DNA of 64,000 nucleotides from Bacillota bacterium (lineage in GTDB: Bacteria; Bacillota; Clostridia; Lachnospirales; Lachnospiraceae), in NCBI GenBank assembly GCA_023411215.1, contig JAEYOY010000015.1:62001-126000 (forward strand), written 5' to 3'. The notes beneath the pieces were generated by a model, which worked only from the letters and a program-made list of their open reading frames with translations, ran no database searches and had not been told where the DNA came from. Below are positions 43,413 to 51,735 of the stretch, piece after piece. A program made the translations under genes and the position numbers. Position 1 is the stretch's first letter. Each line of letters starts with the position of its first letter.

Positions 43413-43432
43413 GTATATAACAACTATAGTAT
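43406..43432. promoter_or_regulatory. Candidate GntR-type operator overlapping the promoter
   Basis: ATACTAT and ATAGTAT form a perfect inverted repeat with a 13-nt spacer. It covers the -10 box and the expected start point of the promoter in front of the GntR-family gene. Auto-repression is an inference from position and symmetry. Confidence 0.5.
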
Positions 43433-43436
43433 TCAT

Positions 43437-43475
43437 GACAGTAGAAAGTTCGTGAAGCGTGCTTTCTATCGTTTA
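43437..43475. repeat. Short TAGAAAG hairpin repeat, copy 4
   Basis: GACAGTAGAAAG and CTTTCTATCGTT enclose TTCGTGAAGCGTG, followed by TATGAAGG. It lies in the leader between the promoter and the GntR-family gene. Confidence 0.7.
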
Positions 43476-43550
43476 TGAAGGCTCAAAACGAACATTGCCT
43501 TCAATAGTCATCCTATGTTATCGATTAAAGAAAGTCCGAGGTGTATACGA

Positions 43551-43925
43551 ATGTATGTTGAGATTGATTTTAATAGTGATGAAGCGATCTATATTCAATT
43601 AAGAAATCAGATTATATACGGAATCGCTACTTCCCAGCTTCAAGAAGGTGAGAATCTTCCATCTGTCAGAGAGTTGGCTGAACATATCGGAATTAACATG
43701 CATACCGTTAATAAAGCTTATACTATACTAAAGCAAGAAGGATATCTTAAGCTGGACCGCAGAAAAGGGGCGGTGGTTGCGCTCGACTATAATAAGCTGA
43801 AAGCAATTGAGAATATGCGGGATGAACTCAGGGTAGTGTTAGCAAGAGCATTTTGCAAAAATATCAGTTGTGAAGAGGCTCATGAAATCGTTAATGATAT
43901 CTTCAGCGAATTTGAAAGGGGGTAA
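43551..43925 (+). CDS. GntR-family (YtrA-type) transcriptional regulator
   Basis: A 124-aa DNA-binding repressor. The winged helix of GntR type covers residues about 10-75 (AIYIQLRNQIIYGIA, LPSVRELAEHIGINMHTVNKAY, LKQEGYL). The C-terminal part is only about 45 residues, as in the YtrA subfamily, with no ligand-binding domain. The ATG at 43551 follows GAGGTG and MYVEIDF is a natural start; 43515 is upstream of the site. It lies directly in front of mcsA, where CtsR is normally encoded, and its stop is adjacent to the mcsA start. It probably autoregulates; control of the mcs genes is inference. Confidence 0.88.
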   Translation: MYVEIDFNSDEAIYIQLRNQIIYGIATSQLQEGENLPSVRELAEHIGINMHTVNKAYTILKQEGYLKLDRRKGAVVALDYNKLKAIENMRDELRVVLARAFCKNISCEEAHEIVNDIFSEFERG

Positions 43926-43930
43926 TGACA

Positions 43931-44479
43931 ATGTTATGTAACAGATGCCAGAAGAGAGATGCGAAAATATTGTATACCGAGATAATCAATGGAGTGAAGA
44001 AAGAACAGCATCTTTGCGAGGAATGTGCAACAGATTACACATCCTTTCAAATGGAGAAGCCTTTAATGAACAGCGATCTTACCTTAGGTGATCTACTTTC
44101 CACCTTACTGGATAATTATACGGCTTCTGACAAGAAGAAGCCCGGTGAGTTTACCCATTCCCTTACCTGCGGTACCTGTGGTACCACCTATGAAGAATTT
44201 ATTCAGAAGGGCCGTTTCGGATGTTCTGATTGCTATCGCAGCTTTAACGGACAGTTGGGTAAGACACTGAAGGGTATTCAGGGTGCAGATCTTCATACCG
44301 GTAAACGTCCGAAAGGCTTCGTTAACACTGCCTCCGACCGTGTCAATAAGGGTATTTCGGAGTCGGAGAAGCTAGCAATAATGCTACAGGAATCAATAGA
44401 GAAAGAGGAATTCGAGGAGGCTGCAAGGCTTCGTGACTTGATTAGGCAACTGAAGAAGGAGGAACAAACCAATGCTTAA
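43931..44479 (+). CDS. mcsA: McsA, zinc-finger activator of protein-arginine kinase
   Basis: A 182-aa adaptor that activates the McsB kinase for marking damaged proteins. Two pairs of CxxC motifs: CNRC and CEEC at the N-terminus, CGTC and CSDC in the middle, and a C-terminal UVR motif (EEFEEAARLRDLIRQLKKE), all as in McsA. The ATG at 43931 is about 8 nt from AAGGGGG; the ATG at 43925 is too close. It overlaps mcsB by 8 nt. Confidence 0.93.
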   Translation: MLCNRCQKRDAKILYTEIINGVKKEQHLCEECATDYTSFQMEKPLMNSDLTLGDLLSTLLDNYTASDKKKPGEFTHSLTCGTCGTTYEEFIQKGRFGCSDCYRSFNGQLGKTLKGIQGADLHTGKRPKGFVNTASDRVNKGISESEKLAIMLQESIEKEEFEEAARLRDLIRQLKKEEQTNA

Positions 44480-45506
44480 ATGGTATGAGCAGATTGTATC
44501 GGATAGTGATGTGGTTATCTCCAGCAGGGTCAGACTCGCCAGAAATCTAGTGACCTATCCCTTCTCCTCAAAAATCGTAGAAGAACAAGCAGTTGCTTTA
44601 GTGAATGAAGTAAAACAGATATCTGGGGCACTGTCCGAGAAGGAAAATCGTAGGTTCTATGCCTGCAATATCAGTACCTTGAGTGATATAGATAAGATAG
44701 CTATGGTAGAACGTCATATTGTCAGCCCTCTGCTTGCCGAAAAGGAGCAGACCACCGGTCTGATTCTGGCAGATGACGAGTCAGTCAGTATTATGATTAA
44801 CGAAGAAGATCATGTCCGCATTCAGGCAATTGTGGGCGGAATGAATCTTGAGCAGGCTTATGCTGAGGCAGACCGTATCGATGATATTGCTTATGAGAAG
44901 TTACAATTTGCATATGATGAGAAATATGGATATCTTACGGCTTGCCCTACCAATGCAGGGACCGGTATGAGAGCCTCCTGTATGATGTTTCTGCCCGCTC
45001 TTACCTCAGCAAGAATGATTCAGAAGCTGATCGAAGAGGTTGGAAAATACGGAGTTACCATCCGTGGTATTTACGGAGAGGGAACGAAGAGTCTGGGAAG
45101 CATCTATCAAATCTCTAATCAGAAGACCATGGGTATCTCTGAAAGTGAAATTATTGAGAATCTGAAGAGGATTGTTCTTCAAGTTGTAAAGCAGGAGAGA
45201 AAACGTAGAGAATATATGCTGTCGGTAAGTGCCGATGAAATTGAAGATCAGGTATTTCGCTCTTATGGTGTATTAAAGTATGCCAGACAGATATCCTCTG
45301 ACGATGCAATGACATTGTTATCACAACTTAAGTTTGGTGCTGATTGTGGTCTGATTCGATTTGAACGTGAGTTCAATGTTCATAAATTAATGATGGGTGT
45401 ACAACCAGGCTGCCTTCAATGGACACTGGGTAAGAATGTCGGAAGCTTAACAAGAGATCAGGCAAGAGCTGAATATATCCGAAAAGAATTACCTACAATT
45501 ATATAA
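44472..45506 (+). CDS. mcsB: Protein-arginine kinase McsB
   Basis: A 344-aa guanidino-kinase-fold enzyme that phosphorylates arginines on substrate proteins so that ClpCP degrades them. ISSRVRLARNL at the N-terminus, FYACNISTLSDIDKIAMVERH, and the nucleotide and substrate loop CPTNAGTGMRASCMMFLP are typical. GAAGGAGG precedes the ATG, within mcsA. Its stop codon lies inside the first copy of a 108-bp tandem repeat array. Confidence 0.95.
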   Translation: MLKWYEQIVSDSDVVISSRVRLARNLVTYPFSSKIVEEQAVALVNEVKQISGALSEKENRRFYACNISTLSDIDKIAMVERHIVSPLLAEKEQTTGLILADDESVSIMINEEDHVRIQAIVGGMNLEQAYAEADRIDDIAYEKLQFAYDEKYGYLTACPTNAGTGMRASCMMFLPALTSARMIQKLIEEVGKYGVTIRGIYGEGTKSLGSIYQISNQKTMGISESEIIENLKRIVLQVVKQERKRREYMLSVSADEIEDQVFRSYGVLKYARQISSDDAMTLLSQLKFGADCGLIRFEREFNVHKLMMGVQPGCLQWTLGKNVGSLTRDQARAEYIRKELPTII

Positions 45507-45907
45507 GGAAAGCGTAGTGAGCATCTTACAAGCTTGCTTGTAAAGATGCGATCGGAGCTAACGACCATGAACATGATTTCGTTCATGGTATAAGGAAAGC
45601 GTAGTGAGTATAATGCGAGAAAAGCACTCGCATAGCAAGCTTGCTGGTAAAGATGCGATCGGAGCTAACGATCATGAATATGCACTTTATTCATGGTATA
45701 AGGAAAGCGTAGTGAGCATAATGCGAGAAAAGCACTCGCATAGCAAGCTTGCTTGTAAAGATGCGATCGGAGCTGACGACCATGAATATGCACTTTATTC
45801 ATGGTATAAGGAAAGCGTAGTGAGTATAATGCGAGAAAAGCACTCGCATAGCAAGCTTGCAGGTATACGATCGGAGCTGACGATCATGAATATGCACTTT
45901 TTCATGA
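45502..45907. repeat. Four-copy ~108-bp tandem repeat between mcsB and clpC
   Basis: Units begin at TATAAGGAAAGCGTAGTGAG: copies at 45502-45588 (87 bp, internally deleted), 45589-45696 and 45697-45804 (both 108 bp), and 45805-45907 (shortened). Each full unit contains three hairpins: ATGCGAG/CTCGCAT, GCAAGCTTGC, and CATGAATA...TATTCATG. The first unit overlaps the mcsB stop codon. An open frame through the array (45604-45912) is judged accidental because it only repeats itself and lacks a ribosome-binding site. Confidence 0.9.
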
Positions 45908-45920
45908 GATAAAGAAAATA

Positions 45921-45966
45921 AGAATAATGCTTTACAAAATGTACCATGTAAAGTATTATTCTTATA
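45921..45966 (+). terminator. Terminator after the tandem array
   Basis: AGAATAATGCTTTACA pairs with TGTAAAGTATTATTCT (one G-U), followed by TATAC. It would separate mcsB from clpC transcription. Confidence 0.7.
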
Positions 45967-46018
45967 CATATATAATAAAGATAATGAATCCTATTATCGG
46001 TAAGCTTATATATGTATA

Positions 46019-46126
46019 GTGTGAATTAAAATCAATTCACACCATGCTCGGCTGCATCGAAGTTGCACAATGGGATGTTAGTACCTGCAGTCTTCAAGGT
46101 GTAATAGACACACATGTAACAAACCA
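46019..46126. repeat. Mosaic GTGTGAA hairpin repeat, copy 3 (clpC leader)
   Basis: GTGTGAATT/AATTCACAC hairpin at 46019-46042. It then carries CTGCAGTCTTCAAGGTG and AGACACACATGTAACAAAC, which match the copy at 11725 almost exactly. Confidence 0.7.
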
Positions 46127-46190
46127 ACTTTTATTTTTTACGATTCAAACGAAACTATAGAGTACTCTGGCTAGAATGGAGGATACAGTT

Positions 46191-48641
46191 ATGTATGACA
46201 AATTTACTGAAAATGCGAAAAATGCAATTAACCTTGCACGTGAAGTCGCATACCGATTATCTCATAACTACATTGGTACCGAGCATTTATTAATCGGTCT
46301 GATGGAGGTTGAGGGAGTCGCATCAAGAATATTAGAAGAAAACGGTGTAACCGTAGAAAAGGTCCTGGAGCTGGTGAATCAGCTCATCGCACCGAACAAC
46401 GGTGTAGAAATGATGGATGCTGGCAGTTTTACCCCCAGATCCAAGCGTATTCTGGACCAGAGCTATAAAGAGGCTGCAAAATTCAAGGCATCCCTGGTTG
46501 GAACAGAGCATATTCTGATTGCTCTGATCAAGGAATCAGACTGCATCGCAGTCCGCTTATTAAATACCCTTGGGGTAAATGTACAGAAGGTTTACATCGA
46601 TATCCTAACCGCATCCGGTGTGGATGTCAGCGTTGCCAAGAATGAATATTCTGCAGGAAAAGGCCCGAAAGCTAAAGGTAAGGCTTCGGCTACTCCGACA
46701 CTTGATCAGTATAGCCGAGATTTGACTGAGTATGCAAGAGAGGGCAAGCTCGATCCGGTAATCGGCAGAGAGAGCGAGATTCAGAGAGTGGTACAGATAC
46801 TCAGCCGAAGAACCAAGAATAATCCTTGTCTGGTCGGTGAACCTGGCGTAGGTAAGACAGCGATTGCGGAAGGACTGGCTCTTAAGATTGTAGAAGGAAA
46901 TATTCCGGATACAATTAAGGAGAAAAGAGTCGTAACTCTAGATTTGTCCGGAATGGTAGCGGGCTCCAAATATAGAGGTGAATTCGAGGAAAGAATTAAG
47001 AAAGTAATCAGTGAAGTAATCGGTGATGGAAACGTATTACTTTTCATCGATGAAATTCATACTATCATTGGGGCAGGCGGTGCAGAAGGCGCAATTGATG
47101 CTTCTAATATACTAAAACCTTCTTTGGCACGTGGAGAACTTCAGATTATCGGTGCTACCACCAGAGAAGAATATCGTAAATATATTGAAAAGGATGCTGC
47201 TCTGGAACGCAGATTCCAACCGGTAGTAGTTGATGAACCCTCCGAAGAAGAGGCTATCTTGATCTTATATGGCTTACGTGATAAATATGAGGCACATCAT
47301 CAGGTTCGAATTACGGATGGAGCTCTGGAAGCTGCAGTAAAGCTTTCCAGTCGCTATATCAATGATAGATATTTGCCCGATAAAGCAATTGATTTAATGG
47401 ATGAGGCGGCGTCCAAAGTGCGTCTCAGTACCTATACCTCCTCTCCGGAGATTAAGGATTTGGAGCAGGAAATCAAGCGTCTCGAAGGTGAGAAGGAGAA
47501 GGCGATCAAGGATGAAGCCTATGAGAAAGCCGGCGAGATTAAGAAGCAACAGGAAGCAGCGATGGAGCAGCTGGAGAAACAGAAGGTACTTGATCAGAAA
47601 CAACGACAGGATAAACAGCTTGTGGTAGGTGAGAATGAGATTGCCGAGATAGTTGCAAGCTGGACGAAGATACCAGTGAAAAAGCTGGCAGAGGAAGAGA
47701 CAGAACGTCTTCAGAATCTGGAGAATATACTTCATCAGAGAGTAGTCGGACAGGAGGAAGCCGTTGCTGCAGTAGCAAAAGCAATCCGTCGTGGACGTGT
47801 TGGCTTAAAGGATCCCAATCGCCCGACCGGTTCCTTCTTATTCCTCGGACCTACCGGTGTTGGTAAGACTGAGCTGTCCAAAGCATTGGCGGAAGCTATG
47901 TTTGGCAGTGAGAATTCCATCATTCGTGTGGATATGTCCGAATATATGGAGAAGCATAGCGTCAGCAAGCTGATTGGTTCCCCTCCGGGATATGTAGGCT
48001 ATGATGAAGGCGGACAGCTTAGTGAGAAGGTGCGCCAGAATCCTTACTCTGTAATCCTCTTTGACGAGGTTGAGAAAGCACATCCGGATGTATTCAATAT
48101 TTTGCTGCAGGTATTGGATGACGGACATATCACTGATTCACAGGGCAGAAAAGTAAGTTTTAAGAATACAATTATCATTATGACCTCCAATGCAGGTGCG
48201 CAGAATATCGTGGAACCGAAGCGATTAGGCTTTACTTCCGTCATTGACGATAAAGAAGATTACAAGCGCATGAAGGAAGGGGTTATGGACGAGGTAAAGA
48301 AGATATTTAAGCCTGAGTTCATTAACCGTATTGATGAGATTATTGTGTTCCATTCTTTAACGAAGGATAATATCAAGCAGATTGTAGACATCATGATTAA
48401 GACAATCGGTAAACGAAGCAAGGCGCAGATGAATATCGCCCTTGATACTAGTGAGGATGTGGTTGCACATCTGGCAGAGGTCGGCTTTGATCCGAAGTAC
48501 GGAGCAAGACCTTTAAGACGCGCAATTCAGACAAATATTGAGGATAAACTTGCGGAAGCCATACTTGCAGGCACCATTAAAGAAGGGGATACAGTTCATG
48601 TGCAATACCTGGATAATGAGATGGTATTAACTGCAAAATAG
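46191..48641 (+). CDS. clpC: AAA+ chaperone ClpC
   Basis: Unfoldase of the ClpCP protease that degrades arginine-phosphorylated and other substrates. The double Clp_N repeat at residues about 5-145 binds adaptors. The first AAA+ module has GEPGVGKTAIAEG, the UVR-containing middle domain is near residues 400-470, and the second AAA+ module has GPTGVGKTELSKALAE and MTSNAGAQN. The 816-aa length is normal. The ATG at 46191 follows GGAGG; ATG 46176 overlaps the site. It is uncoupled from mcsA-mcsB by 690 nt of repeats and a terminator. Confidence 0.96.
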   Translation: MYDKFTENAKNAINLAREVAYRLSHNYIGTEHLLIGLMEVEGVASRILEENGVTVEKVLELVNQLIAPNNGVEMMDAGSFTPRSKRILDQSYKEAAKFKASLVGTEHILIALIKESDCIAVRLLNTLGVNVQKVYIDILTASGVDVSVAKNEYSAGKGPKAKGKASATPTLDQYSRDLTEYAREGKLDPVIGRESEIQRVVQILSRRTKNNPCLVGEPGVGKTAIAEGLALKIVEGNIPDTIKEKRVVTLDLSGMVAGSKYRGEFEERIKKVISEVIGDGNVLLFIDEIHTIIGAGGAEGAIDASNILKPSLARGELQIIGATTREEYRKYIEKDAALERRFQPVVVDEPSEEEAILILYGLRDKYEAHHQVRITDGALEAAVKLSSRYINDRYLPDKAIDLMDEAASKVRLSTYTSSPEIKDLEQEIKRLEGEKEKAIKDEAYEKAGEIKKQQEAAMEQLEKQKVLDQKQRQDKQLVVGENEIAEIVASWTKIPVKKLAEEETERLQNLENILHQRVVGQEEAVAAVAKAIRRGRVGLKDPNRPTGSFLFLGPTGVGKTELSKALAEAMFGSENSIIRVDMSEYMEKHSVSKLIGSPPGYVGYDEGGQLSEKVRQNPYSVILFDEVEKAHPDVFNILLQVLDDGHITDSQGRKVSFKNTIIIMTSNAGAQNIVEPKRLGFTSVIDDKEDYKRMKEGVMDEVKKIFKPEFINRIDEIIVFHSLTKDNIKQIVDIMIKTIGKRSKAQMNIALDTSEDVVAHLAEVGFDPKYGARPLRRAIQTNIEDKLAEAILAGTIKEGDTVHVQYLDNEMVLTAK

Positions 48642-48888
48642 TTTATGTCAAACTTATCTTTGGCAGTATCTGTTACAGCTTGAACGCTAGAAATATGAGT
48701 AGGATAAGTGTTTCCGAAATCGGAGATGCTTTCGCTTAATTGTATTTTAATTGCATCCAAACTGTAAAGGAAAATTTAATAATTGGCGTAGTAGAAATTG
48801 CTCGAAATATCATTTATAATGTAAGTCATAATCATGAAATATTTTATCTGTCGTTAACGGTATATAATACAATTAGGAGGGTCATATA

Positions 48889-49302
48889 ATGGCAGTTGTT
48901 GAAGAGTTAATACGCAAGGAAAGTGATGGGACAATAAGCTTTGGTAATTACGAATTAGAAGTAAAATCAAAGGCTTCCGATTTCGAGCATCAGGGGGATA
49001 TCTTTAAAGTTAAGACTTTTTATGAGATAACAAAGCTTGAGAAGAATGGAATGTTTGTCTACGAATCTGTACCCGGTACTGCCGTATTTCATATGGATAT
49101 AAAGGATAATCAGATTAGTTTTGAGGTTTGTGGTAAAGAAACTGCACAGATTACCCTGGAGCTTGAGGCTGAAAAGGAATATGAGATTTTCAAAAATAAT
49201 CAAAACCTTGGCAAGATGAAGACGAACTTAGGCGGTAAATTAGCATTAAGTTTGGAACTGAATGAAGATGGCAAGGATTTCATAAGGGTGGTTAAACAGT
49301 AA
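48889..49302 (+). CDS. Conserved hypothetical protein
   Basis: A 137-aa soluble protein of unknown function. It begins MAVVEELIRKESDGTISFGNY and is rich in beta-strand pattern with many Lys and Glu. I recall similar Lachnospiraceae proteins, sometimes labelled endosialidase in databases; nothing in this sequence supports a glycosidase. TTAGGAGGG precedes the ATG. It ends 1 nt before radA, so the two are probably co-transcribed. Confidence 0.75.
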   Translation: MAVVEELIRKESDGTISFGNYELEVKSKASDFEHQGDIFKVKTFYEITKLEKNGMFVYESVPGTAVFHMDIKDNQISFEVCGKETAQITLELEAEKEYEIFKNNQNLGKMKTNLGGKLALSLELNEDGKDFIRVVKQ

Positions 49303-49303
49303 G

Positions 49304-50662
49304 ATGGCTAAGAATAAGACCGTGTTTTTCTGTAAAGAGTGTGGTTTCGAATCAGCAAAATGGCTGGGACAATGTCCGGCCTGTAAAAGTTGGGATACCT
49401 TTGTAGACGAACCGGTTGTAAAGAAAGGTAATAAACCTGCCGGTGGCATAAAGAATGTAAGGGAGCCAATGCTGATATCCGATGTCAAGACCGAGAAGGA
49501 GATGAGATTGTGCTCCGGTATCGAGGAGCTAGACCGCGTCCTTGGCGGTGGAATCGTCCAAGAAAGTCTGGTATTAGTAGGCGGAGACCCTGGAATCGGT
49601 AAGTCAACCTTATTGCTTCAGATGTGCCGGGAGCTTGTAGCCAAATCAAAAAAAGTGTTATATATCTCTGGGGAGGAATCCCTGAGCCAAATTAAGATGA
49701 GAGCGGAGAGGCTCGGCGTTTTTGGCGGCGAGCTTCTCCTTTTATGTGAAACAGATCTGGAGTTGGTCGAGGAAGCGATTGATAAATATCATCCTGACAT
49801 TGTAATTATTGATTCCATTCAGACGATGTTCAAGGACGAAGTGGCTGCTGCACCGGGAAGTGTAAGTCAGGTTAGGGAAGCGACAGCAACCCTAATGCGA
49901 ATCGCCAAAATTTCAGGTGTTACAATTTTTATCATAGGACATGTGACAAAGGAAGGCGTAGTTGCCGGTCCAAGAGTGCTGGAGCATATGGTAGATACGG
50001 TATTATATTTTGAAGGCGATAATTATGCCTCCTATCGTGTATTACGAGCAGTTAAGAATCGTTTCGGTTCAACCAATGAGATCGGGGTATTTGAGATGCA
50101 AGGCTCCGGTCTGGCAGAGGTAAAGAATCCGTCGGAATTCATGCTAAAGGGAAGACCGGAGGGAGAGCCGGGGTCACTGGTTGCAGCTTCTATTGAAGGG
50201 ACGAGACCAATACTGGTTGAGGTACAAGCCCTGGTTTGCAGGACAAATTTCAATATGCCAAGAAGAACCGCAGCCGGAACCGATTATAACCGTGTCAATC
50301 TGCTGATGGCTGTACTGGAGAAAAGAGCCGGAATTGGGCTATCCGATTGCGATGCTTACATCAATGTGGCGGGAGGAATGAGAATTACAGAGCCTGCACT
50401 CGATCTTGCGGTAATCACTGCAATATTATCAAGCTATAAGAATAAGGCGCTGGATAATAAGACAGTACTGTTTGGTGAGGTTGGTCTCACCGGTGAGATA
50501 CGAGCTGTCAACATGGCTGAACAGAGAGTTGCAGAAGCAGCTAAGATGGGCTTTGAGCTATGTATTCTGCCGCAAGCCAACAAGGAACACATCAAAGGCA
50601 ATGGTATTAAGCTGATCGGAGTCAGAACAATACAAGAGGTTCTCGGAATATTACTTAGATAA
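49304..50662 (+). CDS. radA: DNA repair protein RadA
   Basis: RecA-related helicase and branch-migration factor in recombination and repair. The N-terminal C4 zinc finger has CKECGF and CPACKSW. The RecA-like ATPase core has GGDPGIGKSTLLLQ and a KNRFGSTNEIGVF motif that defines RadA. The C-terminal Lon-protease-like domain has VNVAGGMRITEPALDLAV. The 452-aa length is normal. It lies 1 nt after the preceding hypothetical gene. Confidence 0.96.
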   Translation: MAKNKTVFFCKECGFESAKWLGQCPACKSWDTFVDEPVVKKGNKPAGGIKNVREPMLISDVKTEKEMRLCSGIEELDRVLGGGIVQESLVLVGGDPGIGKSTLLLQMCRELVAKSKKVLYISGEESLSQIKMRAERLGVFGGELLLLCETDLELVEEAIDKYHPDIVIIDSIQTMFKDEVAAAPGSVSQVREATATLMRIAKISGVTIFIIGHVTKEGVVAGPRVLEHMVDTVLYFEGDNYASYRVLRAVKNRFGSTNEIGVFEMQGSGLAEVKNPSEFMLKGRPEGEPGSLVAASIEGTRPILVEVQALVCRTNFNMPRRTAAGTDYNRVNLLMAVLEKRAGIGLSDCDAYINVAGGMRITEPALDLAVITAILSSYKNKALDNKTVLFGEVGLTGEIRAVNMAEQRVAEAAKMGFELCILPQANKEHIKGNGIKLIGVRTIQEVLGILLR

Positions 50663-50728
50663 TGGTTCTGCTCAAACGGTTAGCTATAAAATTGTCTTTG
50701 AATGATGCAATATAAGTGGGGGTTACAA

Positions 50729-51181
50729 ATGAAGGAGTTATCCAACCAAAGATTAGTTCATTTAGCGACAGCTCAGGAAAGCATACTTGAAGTGACAAAA
50801 TTGATTGAGAAGTGGGAACAATCACAATTAGTACTTGAGAAGAATGCCTTTGATACCATAAATATGAGCGATACGGTATTGAATTTATCGAAGGAAGGAA
50901 CAAAACTAGTAGAACGACTTCAAGAATATTTTCAGATTGGAATGAATAAGGCAAGAGAAGAGGATATCAAGCTGGTTGCATCCTTACTTCAAGAGATACA
51001 GGGGATGTTCGATCATATTGTAGATCATTGCGTCTGTGCAAATGAGACAGCCCATAACCTCGAGAATGAGGTTGCCAAGCAGCAAGAGATCGGTGAAGAA
51101 ATGAAGACTCGGGTCTGTAGGGTGGTTGATGATATTGATTCTGTAGTCGCCTGTGAAGAATTTCTGTTTGCAGAGTTCTGA
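50729..51181 (+). CDS. Helical hypothetical protein
   Basis: A 150-aa, almost wholly alpha-helical protein with heptad-like patterning (TKLIEKWEQSQLVLEKNAF, LENEVAKQQEIGEEM). Cys and His occur as DHIVDHCVCANETAHN, which might bind metal. It vaguely recalls signalling helices of chemoreceptors, but no signature hairpin tip is present, so no function is assigned. The ATG at 50729 follows GTGGGGG; ATG 50702 has no site. Confidence 0.6.
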   Translation: MKELSNQRLVHLATAQESILEVTKLIEKWEQSQLVLEKNAFDTINMSDTVLNLSKEGTKLVERLQEYFQIGMNKAREEDIKLVASLLQEIQGMFDHIVDHCVCANETAHNLENEVAKQQEIGEEMKTRVCRVVDDIDSVVACEEFLFAEF

Positions 51182-51453
51182 GTTGGAGTTCACGATATTA
51201 ACCTGAATGATTACATTTATTACATAGAAAATACCTCTGCGGTCGTGGTACTTCAATAAGGCATATACCATCATGTAGGTTGTAGATGGGAATAATTAGA
51301 AACTATTGTGCTGCTCTGTCCTTCCGAATTATTCATTTGAAAGGATGGAGCAGACTTTTTCAGTGTTGCGGATACTGTTTATTTGATTAGGATTTTGTTA
51401 TATTTTGTAAAAAAGTTTGGTTAAAAAGCATGGACAAAAATTTTATTATTATC

Positions 51454-51482
51454 TTGACAATTAAGACAATTCATAGTAATAT
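51454..51482 (+). promoter_or_regulatory. SigA-type promoter of tRNA-Trp
   Basis: TTGACA and TAATAT are separated by 17 nt, ending 17 nt before the tRNA. Confidence 0.8.
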
Positions 51483-51499
51483 AAATGAGCAACATCAAT

Positions 51500-51572
51500 A
51501 GGGGTATAGTTCAGCTGGTAGAATAACGGTCTCCAAAACCGCAGGTCGTGGGTTCAAATCCTACTGCCCCTG
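51500..51572 (+). tRNA. tRNA-Trp (CCA anticodon)
   Basis: A full cloverleaf: acceptor AGGGGTA/TGCCCCT with discriminator G, D-arm, anticodon loop with CCA in CTCCAAA, and T-arm GTGGGTTCAAATCCTAC. The 3' CCA is not encoded. It serves as the apparent integration site of the downstream element, which keeps the gene intact. Confidence 0.97.
51551..51572 (+). other. Presumed attachment site (attL) at the tRNA-Trp 3' end
   Basis: The integrase gene begins its 3' end only about 165 nt after the tRNA. Tyrosine integrases commonly recombine in the T-arm and acceptor 3' half of tRNA genes. No second copy of this 3' sequence occurs within the window, so attR must be beyond base 64000. The exact core is not determined. 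Confidence 0.5.
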
Positions 51573-51582
51573 TAAATGAAAG

Positions 51583-51616
51583 CCTTACAACTCAATGGTT
51601 GTAGGGTTTTTTCTTT
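51583..51616 (+). terminator. Terminator after tRNA-Trp
   Basis: CCTTACAAC pairs with GTTGTAGG, followed by GTTTTTTC. It also lies just inside the integrated element, so it may have been contributed by the element. Confidence 0.75.
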
Positions 51617-51735
51617 TTTATCCCTTCATTTTAAAATCACTCTCAACGGACAAATAACGGACATAATTGAAAAACGGACAAAAAGAAATCCCCAGAATCA
51701 AAAATCCGGGGATTATTTTAATCTCATTCTTTGTT

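Noticed and set aside
45502..45907. CRISPR array
   Set aside because: Units are about 108 bp with no unique spacers and no cas genes nearby; this is a plain tandem repeat.
45604..45912. 102-codon open frame in the tandem array
   Set aside because: The unit length of 108 is a multiple of three, so a chance frame repeats itself. No ribosome-binding site and no domain.
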